Source of the DNA: Planctomycetota bacterium
GTDB taxonomy: Bacteria; Planctomycetota; Planctomycetia; Gemmatales; Gemmataceae
Direction: 5' to 3'
Assembly (NCBI GenBank): GCA_029777335.1
Contig: JAKOSN010000330.1
Coordinates: 1-38,632, forward strand
DNA: 38,632 nt
The translations under genes and the position numbers were made by a program. Positions 16,424-24,148 of the stretch are shown in pieces; within the stretch, counting starts at the first letter, position 1; each line of letters begins with the position of its first letter. The notes under the pieces were generated by a model. It searched no databases, was not told the DNA's origin, and saw only the letters and a list, made by a program, of their open reading frames with translations.

Positions 16424-18190
16424 ATGTCCAGACTTCTTCTCTCTGTGCTCGGGTGTTGCCTGCTGGCCACACCGACCTGTGGTGCCGAAGCCGAGGTCAA
16501 GATCGGGACGAAGATTGACAAGTTGACCTTCAAGGACATCCGCTACCTGACGCGCTCGCTGGACGATTTTCCAGACGCCCGGGCTTTTGTTCTGGTTTTC
16601 ACCGAGACAGGATGTCCCGTGGTCCAGCGCTACTGGCCGACCTTGAAGCGGCTGGAAAAAGAGGTGCGCGCGCAAAAGGTGCAGTTCCTCGCCATCAACT
16701 GCAACAGCGAGGATTCCATCACGGCGATGGCTGCCCAGGGAGTGCGCTACGAGATCGAGTTTCCTCTGGTGAAGGACCTGGAGCAACGCTGCGTGAAAGT
16801 GCTTGGAGTCACCCGCACCCCGGAGGTGGTGGTTCTCGATCAGGAGCGAAACATCCGCTATCGGGGACGCATCGATGATCAGTATCGTCCTGGCGGAAGC
16901 CGTCCCGCCCCCACGCGACACGATCTGAAGGAAGCACTCACTGCCGTGCTGGCGGGGAAGGAAGTGGTCGTCAAGGAAACGGCGGTTGATGGCTGCTTGA
17001 TCACCCACACGGGGAGCGCGTCAACGAAAACACCGATCACCTACGCCGAGCACATCGCACCGCTGATGCAGAAACACTGTCAGGAGTGCCATCGACCAAA
17101 GACGCCGGCGCCATTCTCCTTGCTGACCTACAAACAGGTGGCCTCGCGGGCCGACATGATCGCCGAGGTGGTGAGCCAGCAAAGCATGCCGCCCTGGTTT
17201 GCGAGCCCGGAAAACAGGGAGTTTGTAAATCATCGGGGGCTCGATACCGCCGAACGTGAGACAATCAAGCAGTGGGCGAAGGCGGGAGCGCCACGGGGCG
17301 ACGAGAAGAAACTACCCAGGGCGATGACGTTTCCCGACACCGGACGATGGTTGATTGGCCAACCGGATCTTGTCCTGAGCACCGCGGACCATGAATTGCC
17401 CGCCGAGGGAGACATCCCGTACAGGTATGTCTTTCTCACCCACGTTTTTCTGAATGAAACCTGGGTGCAGGGAATCCAGATTCTCCCGGATAATCCACGG
17501 GTTGTGCACCATTGCAACATGGCCTATGCCACGCTGGGCGAGAAGTTCAGCGTGTCCAATTTTCTGACAGGGTTTGTTCCAGGAGGGCAGCCGATGACCG
17601 TCGGCGGAGAGACGGCCCTGCGCATCCCGGCCGGTGCCATGCTGGTATTACAGATCCACTTTGTCTCCACCGGAAAGCCGGAGAAGTGCAAGCTTTCGGT
17701 AGGATTCAAATATGCCCAGGGCACGATCCAGAAGCGCCTGCGCAACATGCTGCTGGCCGATCATCGCTTTGCCATTCCGCCTGGAGCCGCAGCTCATCCG
17801 GTGAGTGCGAGCAAGGCTCTGGATCACGACGCTGTTGGGATTGGCCTGTTTTGCCACATGCATCTACGCGGCAAGGACATGACCTTCAAGGCGCACTACC
17901 CCAATGGCAAGAGCGAAACGTTGCTGATGATTCCAAATTACAGTTTCGACTGGCAGATGGGCTATCGCTGGAGAGATGGCCAGAAGGTCTTCCCGAAGGG
18001 AACGCGGCTGGAGTGTGTGGCGCACTACGATAATTCGCCGTTCAACCCCTTCAACCCCGATCCGAAAGCGACCGTGCGCGATGGACCGCAGACCTATCAC
18101 GAGATGATGAATGGCTTTGTCTTCTACACGGATGCGAATGAAAAACTGAATCTGAAGATCGATCCCCGGACGGGTCGGGTGAAGAAATAA
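16424..18190 (+). CDS. Secreted redoxin / cytochrome c / copper type II monooxygenase-like fusion
   Basis: A 588-residue secreted protein with three modules. After a signal peptide (MSRLLLSVLGCCLLATPTCG), residues 30-195 are a thioredoxin/peroxiredoxin-like domain with a single active-site-position cysteine, C64 in TETGCPVVQRYWP. Residues of about 205-300 contain a haem c-type CQECH motif (C219, C222, H223) in a planctomycete cytochrome-like segment. Residues 320-575 resemble the ascorbate-dependent copper monooxygenase fold (PHM/DBH) and appear to carry both copper sites: H362-H363 plus H412 for CuA, and H478-M-H480 plus Met561/562 in EMMNGF for CuB. The open frame begins at a GTG at 16391, but the ATG at 16424 has GGAG upstream and starts the signal peptide. 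The substrate is unknown; an electron path from haem to copper is conceivable. Confidence 0.88.
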   Translation: MSRLLLSVLGCCLLATPTCGAEAEVKIGTKIDKLTFKDIRYLTRSLDDFPDARAFVLVFTETGCPVVQRYWPTLKRLEKEVRAQKVQFLAINCNSEDSITAMAAQGVRYEIEFPLVKDLEQRCVKVLGVTRTPEVVVLDQERNIRYRGRIDDQYRPGGSRPAPTRHDLKEALTAVLAGKEVVVKETAVDGCLITHTGSASTKTPITYAEHIAPLMQKHCQECHRPKTPAPFSLLTYKQVASRADMIAEVVSQQSMPPWFASPENREFVNHRGLDTAERETIKQWAKAGAPRGDEKKLPRAMTFPDTGRWLIGQPDLVLSTADHELPAEGDIPYRYVFLTHVFLNETWVQGIQILPDNPRVVHHCNMAYATLGEKFSVSNFLTGFVPGGQPMTVGGETALRIPAGAMLVLQIHFVSTGKPEKCKLSVGFKYAQGTIQKRLRNMLLADHRFAIPPGAAAHPVSASKALDHDAVGIGLFCHMHLRGKDMTFKAHYPNGKSETLLMIPNYSFDWQMGYRWRDGQKVFPKGTRLECVAHYDNSPFNPFNPDPKATVRDGPQTYHEMMNGFVFYTDANEKLNLKIDPRTGRVKK

Positions 18191-18196
18191 ACGGAC

Positions 18197-18232
18197 CGGA
18201 CGAGAGCAGCACCCGGGCGCTGTTCTCGTCCG
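18197..18232. terminator. Bidirectional hairpin terminator
   Basis: A 14-bp stem (18197-18210 with 18219-18232, one G-U pair) with an 8-base loop lies in the 48-bp gap between convergent genes. On the minus strand it is followed by TCCGTTTATTTCTTC, which is U-rich. Confidence 0.75.
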
Positions 18233-18238
18233 CGACCA

Positions 18239-18958
18239 TTACTTCTTCCGTTTCGCCTCGTATTCCTTGATATATTTCTCCGGGTTGGCCTTGAACTCGT
18301 CACGGCAACCACTGCAACAGACGTAGTAGGTCTTGCCCTTGTAGGAAACCGCCATCGTCCCCTTCCCTCCGCTCACAATGCACTCGGGGTCGGTATCGCC
18401 AGGGCCGGCAAAGGGAACCCCCTCCTTGGTGGCACCGACCTGGTAGACCCGGGTGAACGAGGTGCGCTCGGGTTTCTTCACCTCGTAGCGGTAGAGGAAC
18501 CGGTTGGAGTGGAGGAAGGTGATGACGATTCGCTGCGCCTCCTTCGTTTTCGGCTCGATTCGATCAAGGGTGAGTCGTTTCTCTTCGAGTTTCCCTTCAA
18601 AAACGACCTTCTCCCTGGTGGGGGTAAGGGCAGTCAACTGATAGAGATGCTTGTCGGCAAGATAGCGCAATTCACCGCTCTGAAAGTACTTGCCCTTCTC
18701 AAAAGCAACCTTGAGCCAGACTTTTTGGTCCTTGAATTGCCATTCCCAGGAAATAGTTTCGATCCAGAATCCCTGTTGCTTCTCGGCACGACTCCCTTCG
18801 GGCTCTCCGGTGCCACGCCAGGAACCGATCAGTGTGTTGAACGCGGTGTACGGTGCGCGCGGGTCTTTCTCGGCGCTCTCCTTGTCGGCGGCATGCACAC
18901 AAGGGTGGCCAGCGATCAGGATGATCAGGGCCAGGAGGGAGGAGCGTGATCGGTGCAT
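18239..18958 (-). CDS. Secreted protein with C-terminal YHS-type metal-binding domain
   Basis: A 239-residue protein with a signal peptide (SLLALIILIAGHPCVHA). Residues 35-175 form a beta-rich domain resembling the DUF1579/lipocalin-like family (FNTLIGSWRGTGEPEG is a typical start). The C-terminus (about 190-232) reads CIVSGGKGTMAVSYKGKTYYVCCSGCRDEFKANPE split over a YHS/TRASH-like cysteine module, a fold known for binding heavy metals such as copper or iron. The convergent neighbour is a predicted copper enzyme, so a metal-sensing or metal-delivery role is attractive but unproven. No partner gene lies on its own strand upstream within 150 bp. Confidence 0.8.
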   Translation of the reverse strand: MHRSRSSLLALIILIAGHPCVHAADKESAEKDPRAPYTAFNTLIGSWRGTGEPEGSRAEKQQGFWIETISWEWQFKDQKVWLKVAFEKGKYFQSGELRYLADKHLYQLTALTPTREKVVFEGKLEEKRLTLDRIEPKTKEAQRIVITFLHSNRFLYRYEVKKPERTSFTRVYQVGATKEGVPFAGPGDTDPECIVSGGKGTMAVSYKGKTYYVCCSGCRDEFKANPEKYIKEYEAKRKK

Positions 18959-19071
18959 CAGGTGTCTCCCGTGGAGCCAGACGAAATTGTCTCAGAGATT
19001 GAACCGTTCGCCCGGGTCAGGGTAACGGCCCCGGCGCAGAACCTCTTCGGCTGATCTGTAGACGATCCAGG

Positions 19072-19097
19072 GCGAAATCGATCACGAACGATTTCGC
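19072..19097 (-). terminator. Hairpin terminator after metH
   Basis: A perfect 9-bp stem (19072-19080 with 19089-19097) with an 8-base loop starts 13 bp past the metH stop codon on the minus strand. No pronounced U-tract follows. Confidence 0.6.
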
Positions 19098-19110
19098 GCG
19101 GTGGACGAGT

Positions 19111-22100
19111 TTATTCCGCATCGTAGGCAAGGTTGGGCGCCAGCCAGCGTTCCACCTCGGCGCGCGCGAGTCCCTTGCGGCGGGCATAGGCCTCGACCTG
19201 GTCGCGCGTGATCAGATCGACGGCGAAATACCGAGCCTCCGGATGGCTAAAGTAGAGTCCGCTCACCGAGGCAGCCGGCCACATGGCATAGCTTTCGGTC
19301 AGACGGATGCCGGTGGCGGACTCAGCGTCGAGGAGGGTCCACAAGGTGCGTTTTTCGGTGTGATCGGGACAGGAGGGATAGCCCGCGGCAGGACGAATGC
19401 CCTGATATTTCTCGTCGATCAACTCGGTTTTGGAGAGCCGCTCGGCAAGACCGTAGCCCCATTCCTTGCGGGCCTGTTCATGGAGCAACTCGGCGAACGC
19501 TTCTGCCAGCCGATCGGCGAGAGCCTTGGTCATGATGGCGCTGGGATCATCGTGATCCGCCTCGAAACGCGCCACGAGTTCGTCGCATCCCAGCCCGGCG
19601 GTCACCGCGAAGGCGCCCAGATAGTCGAGACGCCCACAATCGAGCGGTGCCAGGTAGTCCGCGAGGGAGCGGAAACAGGTTTGTCCCTCGCGCGCCCACT
19701 GTTGCCGGAGCATGCAGAATCGTAGTCGTTCCCGCGTCCGAGTCTCGTCGGTCCAGACGATGATGTCATCGCCCTCTGAATTGGCGGGAAAGAAACCATG
19801 AACCGCACTGGCCTGGAGCAACTTCTCCTCGACAATCCGGGTCAACAGGCGCTGGGCATCGCTGAAGAGTTCGCGCGCGACCGAGCCGACCACCTTGTCT
19901 TCCAGGATTTGCGGATATTTCCCCGCCAGTTCCCAGGCCATGAAGAAGGGCGACCAATCGATGTAGGGAACGAGCCTTTCCAGCGGGAAGTCGCGCACGG
20001 TACGGGTGCCAAGGAACGAAGGCTGGGCAATGGGTGCGTTGGCCCAGTCCAGTTTCAGGCGGCGTTGACACGCCTCGGCGTAAGAGACCAGATTACGCTG
20101 CCGACGCCGGGAGAAAGCTGCCCGCTCCTTCTCCTGTGCGGAGCGATTCTCACGATCAAAGAGAGCTTTATTATCTGGATTTGTCAGCCGCTCGACAATT
20201 CCCACACAACGCGAGGCATCCTTGACATAAACGACCGCTTCCTTGTAGGCGGGTGCGATCTTGACGGCAGTGTGCTTGGGGCTTGTGGTAGCGCCTCCAA
20301 TGAGCAAGGGAACCCGAAACCCTTCGCGTTCCATCTCGCGCGCCACGTGAACCATTTCATCGAGCGAAGGGGTAATCAACCCGCTCAAACCGATCATATC
20401 CACCTGCTCGGTGCGTGCAGTCTCCAGGATCTTTTCACAGGGGACCATCACCCCCAGGTCGATCACCTCGTAGTCGTTGCACCCAAGAACGACCCCCACG
20501 ATGTTTTTCCCGATATCGTGAACGTCGCCCTTGACCGTGGCCATCAGGATCTTGCCGCGCGCCTTGTGTTCCCCCGTCTGGCCCTGACGTTCCGCTTCCA
20601 TGTAGGGGAGCAGATAGGCGACGGCCTTCTTCATCACCCGCGCGCTCTTGACCACCTGGGGCAAAAACATCTTCCCCTCGCCAAAGAGATCGCCCACCAG
20701 GTTCATGCCATCCATCAACGGACCTTCAATGACCTTGAGCGGACGGCCATATTTCTGGCGTGCCTCCTCGACATCCTGCTCGATGAAGTCCGTCACTCCC
20801 TTGAGCAAGGCATGCTGAAGTCGTTCCTCAACCGAGCGCGTCCGCCATTCATCAACCTCCTCCGTCCCACGCTCTTTCTGCTTGACCGTCTCGGCAAAGG
20901 TGATGAGGCGTTCGGTGGCATCAGGACGGCGATTGAGAAGGACATCCTCGATGTGAGTGCGAAGATCGAGCGGAATCTCGTCGTAGACCTCCAGTTGCCC
21001 GGCGTTCACGATCCCCATGTCCAGCCCGGCATGGATGGCGTGATAAAGGAAGGCGGCGTTCATCGCCTCGCGGACGACTTCATTGCCGCGAAACGAGAAC
21101 GATACATTGCTCACCCCGCCTGAGGTTCTGGCCCCGGGACACACTTCCTTGATGCGACGCAAGGCGTTAAAGAACTCGACCGCGTAGTTCGCGTGTTCTT
21201 CCATCCCCGTGCCCACGGTGAGAATATTCGGATCGAAGATGATATCCTGCGGGGGAAAGCCGATTTCCTCGGTGAGCAGACGATACGCGCGCTGGCAAAT
21301 GGCAACCTTGCGATCCGCATCGACTGCCTGCCCTGCCTCGTCGAAGGCCATCACCACCACGGCGGCCCCGTAACGGCGGATGAGTCTTGCCTGGTCGAGA
21401 AACCTGTCCTCTCCTTCTTTCAGGCTGATCGAGTTGACGATCGCCTTTCCCTGCACACATTTCAGCCCCGCCTCGATCACCTCCCAGCGTGAACTGTCGA
21501 TCATGATGGGGACACGAGCAATTTCCGGCTCGGCGGCGAGGAGATTGAGGAAGCGCGTCATGGCCTTGACGCCGTCGACCAGCCCCTCGTCCATGTTCAC
21601 GTCGATGATGTTGGCACCGCCCTCCACCTGTTCGCGTGCCACGGCAATGGCAGATTCGAAATCGCCAGTCTTGATCAACCGGGCAAAGCGGCGCGACCCG
21701 GTGATGTTGGTGCGCTCGCCGATCATGACGAAGTTGGTTTCTGGTCGCAGCGTTAACGATTCGGTGCCGCTGAAGGTGGACCATCCTGGCGCCTTCAGGG
21801 GTTCGCGGGGCTTGATTTTCTGGACCGCCTGACCAATGGCATAGATGTGATCGGGGGTGGATCCGCAACACCCCCCCACCACGTTGAGCCAGCCATTGCG
21901 AGCAAATTCACCGAGGGCCGCCGCCATGTGCGCAGGCGTGTCGTCAAATTCCCCCAGGGCATTGGGCAAACCCGCATTGGGATAGCAACTGGTGTAGACG
22001 GTGGCCTGGTTGGCGAGCGTCTCGATGTAGGGGCGCATCTGTTCCACGCCCAGAGCGCAGTTGATCCCGATGCTCACCATGTCGAAATGTGAGACGGAAG

Positions 22101-22809
22101 CGAGGAACGCCTCCAGGGTCTGACCTGTCAGAGTGCGACCGCCCTGAAAGATCGTGACAGACACCATCACGGGCAACTGGAGTTGATGCTCCTGGAAATA
22201 CTGAGTGATGGCGAAGAGACAGGCCTTGGCGTTGAGCGTATCGAAGATCGTCTCGACCAGCAAAAGATCCACTCCGCCCTGAACGAGACCGTGAATCTGT
22301 TCGCTGTAAGCCGTGACCATCTCGTCGAAGGTGACCTCGCGATGACCAGGATCCTCAACCTTGCGCGAGAAACAAAGTGTCTTGTTGGTGGGGCCGATAC
22401 TCCCAGCGACAAAACGTGGCTTCTCGGGGTTGCGTCGGGTATAGGCCTCGGCGGCCCGGCGCGCGATCTCCGCGGCCCGGAGATTCAACTCCAGCACGCA
22501 ATCCTGCAGATCAAAATCGGCCATCGAGATACTGTTGCTATTGAAGGTATCGGTTTCGATGATGTCCGCGCCTGCCTCGAGATAGGCTCGATGAATCTGC
22601 TCGATCAGGTTCGGCTGGGTGAGGGCCATCACCTCGGTACAGTTCTTGAGAAGTTTGGGGTGCTGGCGGAACCGTTCGCCACGATAGTCTTCCTCGGTGG
22701 GTTTGTGGGCATGAATCATGGTGCCCATGGCACCATCGATCAGGAGAATCCGTTGCGCGAGCAATTCCTGAAAGCGGGTACGGGTAGGAGCCTGCAGAAT
22801 GGTTGCCAT
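19111..22809 (-). CDS. metH: Cobalamin-dependent methionine synthase
   Basis: A 1232-residue full-length MetH, close to the 1227 residues of E. coli. It transfers a methyl group from 5-methyltetrahydrofolate to homocysteine via methylcobalamin. All four modules are present in order: the homocysteine domain (ILLIDGAMGTMIH, zinc ligands in GINCALG and GGCCGSTPDH), the pterin-binding domain (MIGERTNITGSRRF), the B12 domain (cap, then DVHDIGKNIVG with the lower-ligand histidine) and the C-terminal AdoMet reactivation domain (RPAAGYPSCPDHTEK). The leader between the ATG and the upstream terminator (22954) is about 145 bp and contains a 7-bp hairpin (22873-22893), but I do not recognise a cobalamin or SAM riboswitch in it. 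The Shine-Dalgarno is weak. Confidence 0.98.
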   Translation of the reverse strand: MATILQAPTRTRFQELLAQRILLIDGAMGTMIHAHKPTEEDYRGERFRQHPKLLKNCTEVMALTQPNLIEQIHRAYLEAGADIIETDTFNSNSISMADFDLQDCVLELNLRAAEIARRAAEAYTRRNPEKPRFVAGSIGPTNKTLCFSRKVEDPGHREVTFDEMVTAYSEQIHGLVQGGVDLLLVETIFDTLNAKACLFAITQYFQEHQLQLPVMVSVTIFQGGRTLTGQTLEAFLASVSHFDMVSIGINCALGVEQMRPYIETLANQATVYTSCYPNAGLPNALGEFDDTPAHMAAALGEFARNGWLNVVGGCCGSTPDHIYAIGQAVQKIKPREPLKAPGWSTFSGTESLTLRPETNFVMIGERTNITGSRRFARLIKTGDFESAIAVAREQVEGGANIIDVNMDEGLVDGVKAMTRFLNLLAAEPEIARVPIMIDSSRWEVIEAGLKCVQGKAIVNSISLKEGEDRFLDQARLIRRYGAAVVVMAFDEAGQAVDADRKVAICQRAYRLLTEEIGFPPQDIIFDPNILTVGTGMEEHANYAVEFFNALRRIKEVCPGARTSGGVSNVSFSFRGNEVVREAMNAAFLYHAIHAGLDMGIVNAGQLEVYDEIPLDLRTHIEDVLLNRRPDATERLITFAETVKQKERGTEEVDEWRTRSVEERLQHALLKGVTDFIEQDVEEARQKYGRPLKVIEGPLMDGMNLVGDLFGEGKMFLPQVVKSARVMKKAVAYLLPYMEAERQGQTGEHKARGKILMATVKGDVHDIGKNIVGVVLGCNDYEVIDLGVMVPCEKILETARTEQVDMIGLSGLITPSLDEMVHVAREMEREGFRVPLLIGGATTSPKHTAVKIAPAYKEAVVYVKDASRCVGIVERLTNPDNKALFDRENRSAQEKERAAFSRRRQRNLVSYAEACQRRLKLDWANAPIAQPSFLGTRTVRDFPLERLVPYIDWSPFFMAWELAGKYPQILEDKVVGSVARELFSDAQRLLTRIVEEKLLQASAVHGFFPANSEGDDIIVWTDETRTRERLRFCMLRQQWAREGQTCFRSLADYLAPLDCGRLDYLGAFAVTAGLGCDELVARFEADHDDPSAIMTKALADRLAEAFAELLHEQARKEWGYGLAERLSKTELIDEKYQGIRPAAGYPSCPDHTEKRTLWTLLDAESATGIRLTESYAMWPAASVSGLYFSHPEARYFAVDLITRDQVEAYARRKGLARAEVERWLAPNLAYDAE

Positions 22810-22953
22810 GGATGCTGATCCAACCTGGATTCCAGAAAATCACCCCGAGAAGGACACCGTGGTGGGGTCTCTGGCTCGCAAGAAAAGCGAGCCCCCTCGG
22901 AAGATCGTTACGGTAGGTTATAGTGGGAAAGGCCCAGAAGGAGGAAGAGATAA

Positions 22954-22988
22954 GAACCGGGTGTCCAAATCCTTCGGACACCCGGTTC
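22954..22988 (-). terminator. Strong minus-strand intrinsic terminator
   Basis: A perfect 13-bp GC-rich stem (22954-22966 with 22976-22988) and 9-base loop. Read on the minus strand it is followed by TTATCTCTTCCTC. It lies upstream of metH, so it must end a transcript that comes from above 22988, where no protein gene is convincing. Confidence 0.8.
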
Positions 22989-23222
22989 AGTCGTGAGGCT
23001 GACACGTCCCTGCGTCGCCCCTCACCGGTGACTGCTGCGCCGGTGAGATCAAAACCCCAGCCACGAATCGTGCTACTTCCGAGACGATGTCCTGTCTGGT
23101 CCCGTCGTCCCTCGACCCTCGCCAATCCCTGGACTGCTATCGCGGGCCTTCCTTGGCCCTGGTGAGCACGATTCGTGAGCCGGAGTTTGTTCTCGTTCCA
23201 ATCCCTCGCTCAGGGCGCACCA
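22954..23222 (-). ncRNA. Candidate structured non-coding RNA (unidentified)
   Basis: About 270 nt on the minus strand, bounded by a candidate promoter (23229-23257) and ended by the 22954-22988 terminator. The interval has dense potential secondary structure. A perfect 13-bp long-range pair (23062-23074 with 23165-23177) encloses a 90-nt domain with a GGGCC/GGCCC hairpin. A perfect 8-bp CTCACCGG/CCGGTGAG hairpin (about 23020-23046) follows, and then the terminator stem. No ORF with a ribosome-binding site or family resemblance fits. I looked for SRP RNA, RNase P, tmRNA and common riboswitch cores and did not recognise any. Boundaries are inferred. Confidence 0.35.
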
Positions 23223-23228
23223 CGAACG

Positions 23229-23257
23229 CGTATAGAGTCCCACTGGACAAAGGAAAA
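23229..23257 (-). promoter_or_regulatory. Candidate promoter for the unidentified RNA
   Basis: On the minus strand TTTTCC (23257-23252) and TATACG (23234-23229) are separated by 17 bp. The match is modest (three and four of six). It is supported mainly by the downstream structured region and terminator. Confidence 0.3.
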
Positions 23258-23722
23258 TACGGTTCGGGTTCGGTTCAGGTTAGAGGATGTCTCCGACCCC
23301 TTTGGGATCAGCGAATCCCGCTCAAGGAATATCCCCATCAGGGGAGACTGAAGGTTCTCTGTCGTTCCGTTGATCCGGCAGGCCCATGAAGAGCGGATGC
23401 GAGTGAAACCGTGTAGTGGTTTCGCCGAGATCATGAAGTGAAAGGGTAGCGACTTCCCTGAGCATGTCAACCTAAAAAACGAAGGTAATGATCATCCCTC
23501 CGGATCGGAAATCCGAACTCGTTGTCTTGCAACGAGCAATGACACCAGAGGGAATCCGTTGCGCCACATCCCAGCCGCGCCGGTTCAGGAGAGATGCTCT
23601 CCTGGACACCTGGTTTCTGGGACACAACCTCTACCCAACTGACCGGTTCAGACAAAATGCATTTTTCCTCTTGCAGAGCGAAGGCAGGAAAGTTAGCTCG
23701 ACTTTTCCTGTCTCAGCTGACT
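23258..23722. other. Gene-poor region between two RNA units
   Basis: About 465 bp with no supportable protein gene. Short open frames exist on both strands but lack ribosome-binding sites and family resemblance. It contains several small perfect hairpins, for example an 8-bp stem with 3-base loop at 23586-23604, a 7-bp stem at 23518-23536 and a longer imperfect one at about 23686-23712. The 8-mer CGGTTCAG also recurs here. It could be leader, spacer or further RNA sequence. Confidence 0.5.
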
Positions 23723-23735
23723 GTGGGAAAAAGAG

Positions 23736-23780
23736 AACCGCCCCACGAGCGCATGAAACTCATGCTTTCGTGGGGCGGTT
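23736..23780 (-). terminator. Strong intrinsic terminator of the 6S RNA gene
   Basis: A 13-bp perfect stem (23736-23748 with 23768-23780), a small internal loop, then a further 6-bp stem (23751-23756 with 23760-23765) and 3-base loop. On the minus strand it is followed by CTCTTTTTCCCAC, a true U-tract. It is the best intrinsic terminator in the window. Confidence 0.9.
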
Positions 23781-23967
23781 AAAACCTCCACCTGTGCCGT
23801 TACAGGCGCTTTTGAGAACCCGCTATGTACGGTGGGCGCCTCAGGTCCGCGGTTCGGATCCCACTACCAAGGTGGGCTTGCAAGCGCCAGACTCATGGTT
23901 GGCTCCCTGCGGGTACTCCATCGGTTCGTCAAAAGGATCGCCGTATCACGAACACCGCAGAGGTTCG
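23781..23967 (-). ncRNA. ssrS: 6S RNA (RNA polymerase-binding regulatory RNA)
   Basis: A roughly 185-nt segment, the normal 6S size, just ahead of a strong terminator. The 5' part reads AACCTCTGCGGTGTTCGTGA, very like the CUCUG..GUGUUCG opening of known 6S RNAs. The 3' part contains GCGCCCACCGTACATAGCGG and then GTTCTCAAAAGCGCC, resembling the conserved 3' half of alphaproteobacterial-type 6S RNAs. AACCTC at the 5' end pairs with GAGGTT at the 3' end to close the molecule, and TACGGCG pairs with CGCCTGTA (one bulge) inside it. The middle would form the single-stranded bubble and terminal stem that mimic an open promoter. 6S RNA binds the housekeeping holoenzyme and is abundant in stationary phase. 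Exact ends are not determined; the primary transcript probably starts near 23989. Recognition is from memory of the family, not a covariance search. Confidence 0.72.
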
Positions 23968-23995
23968 TCGAGTTGTCACCAACTCTCCATCGATG

Positions 23996-24024
23996 ACTTT
24001 ACCACGTTCAGCCGGCCGATTCAA
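23996..24024 (-). promoter_or_regulatory. ssrS: Candidate 6S RNA promoter
   Basis: On the minus strand TTGAAT (24024-24019) and TAAAGT (24001-23996) are 17 bp apart, matching the housekeeping consensus at four of six positions each. A start about 7 bases downstream would leave a short 5' extension before the 6S core, consistent with a processed precursor. Confidence 0.5.
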
Positions 24025-24148
24025 GTCACTCACCGAGAACTTCTCCCCCCTGCTAACCGCGCATGGTCAGCTTCGGGCAGCTGCCTACAATGAGAAAAAC
24101 GCAGGATGGAACAAGCGAAGCACCAACCGCGAACAGAAAGGTCCGGCA

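Noticed and set aside
22810..22953. Cobalamin or SAM riboswitch in the metH leader
   Set aside because: I looked for the B12 box and SAM-I-type core and did not find them; only a 7-bp hairpin (22873-22893) is evident. A covariance search could still find a divergent one.
22954..23222. SRP RNA, RNase P RNA or tmRNA as the identity of the unidentified RNA
   Set aside because: The GGAA-capped SRP domain IV with its symmetric loop, the RNase P GAGGAAAGTCC/ACAGAA pair and the tmRNA tRNA-like ends were not found.
23821..23920. A tRNA-like GGTTCGGATCC string on the plus strand
   Set aside because: The flanking bases do not form a T-arm stem or an acceptor stem, and the string is the reverse complement of part of the 6S RNA.
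23488..24093. A 201-codon plus-strand open frame through the RNA locus
   Set aside because: It runs antisense through the 6S core, terminator and promoter, lacks a ribosome-binding site and shows no family resemblance.
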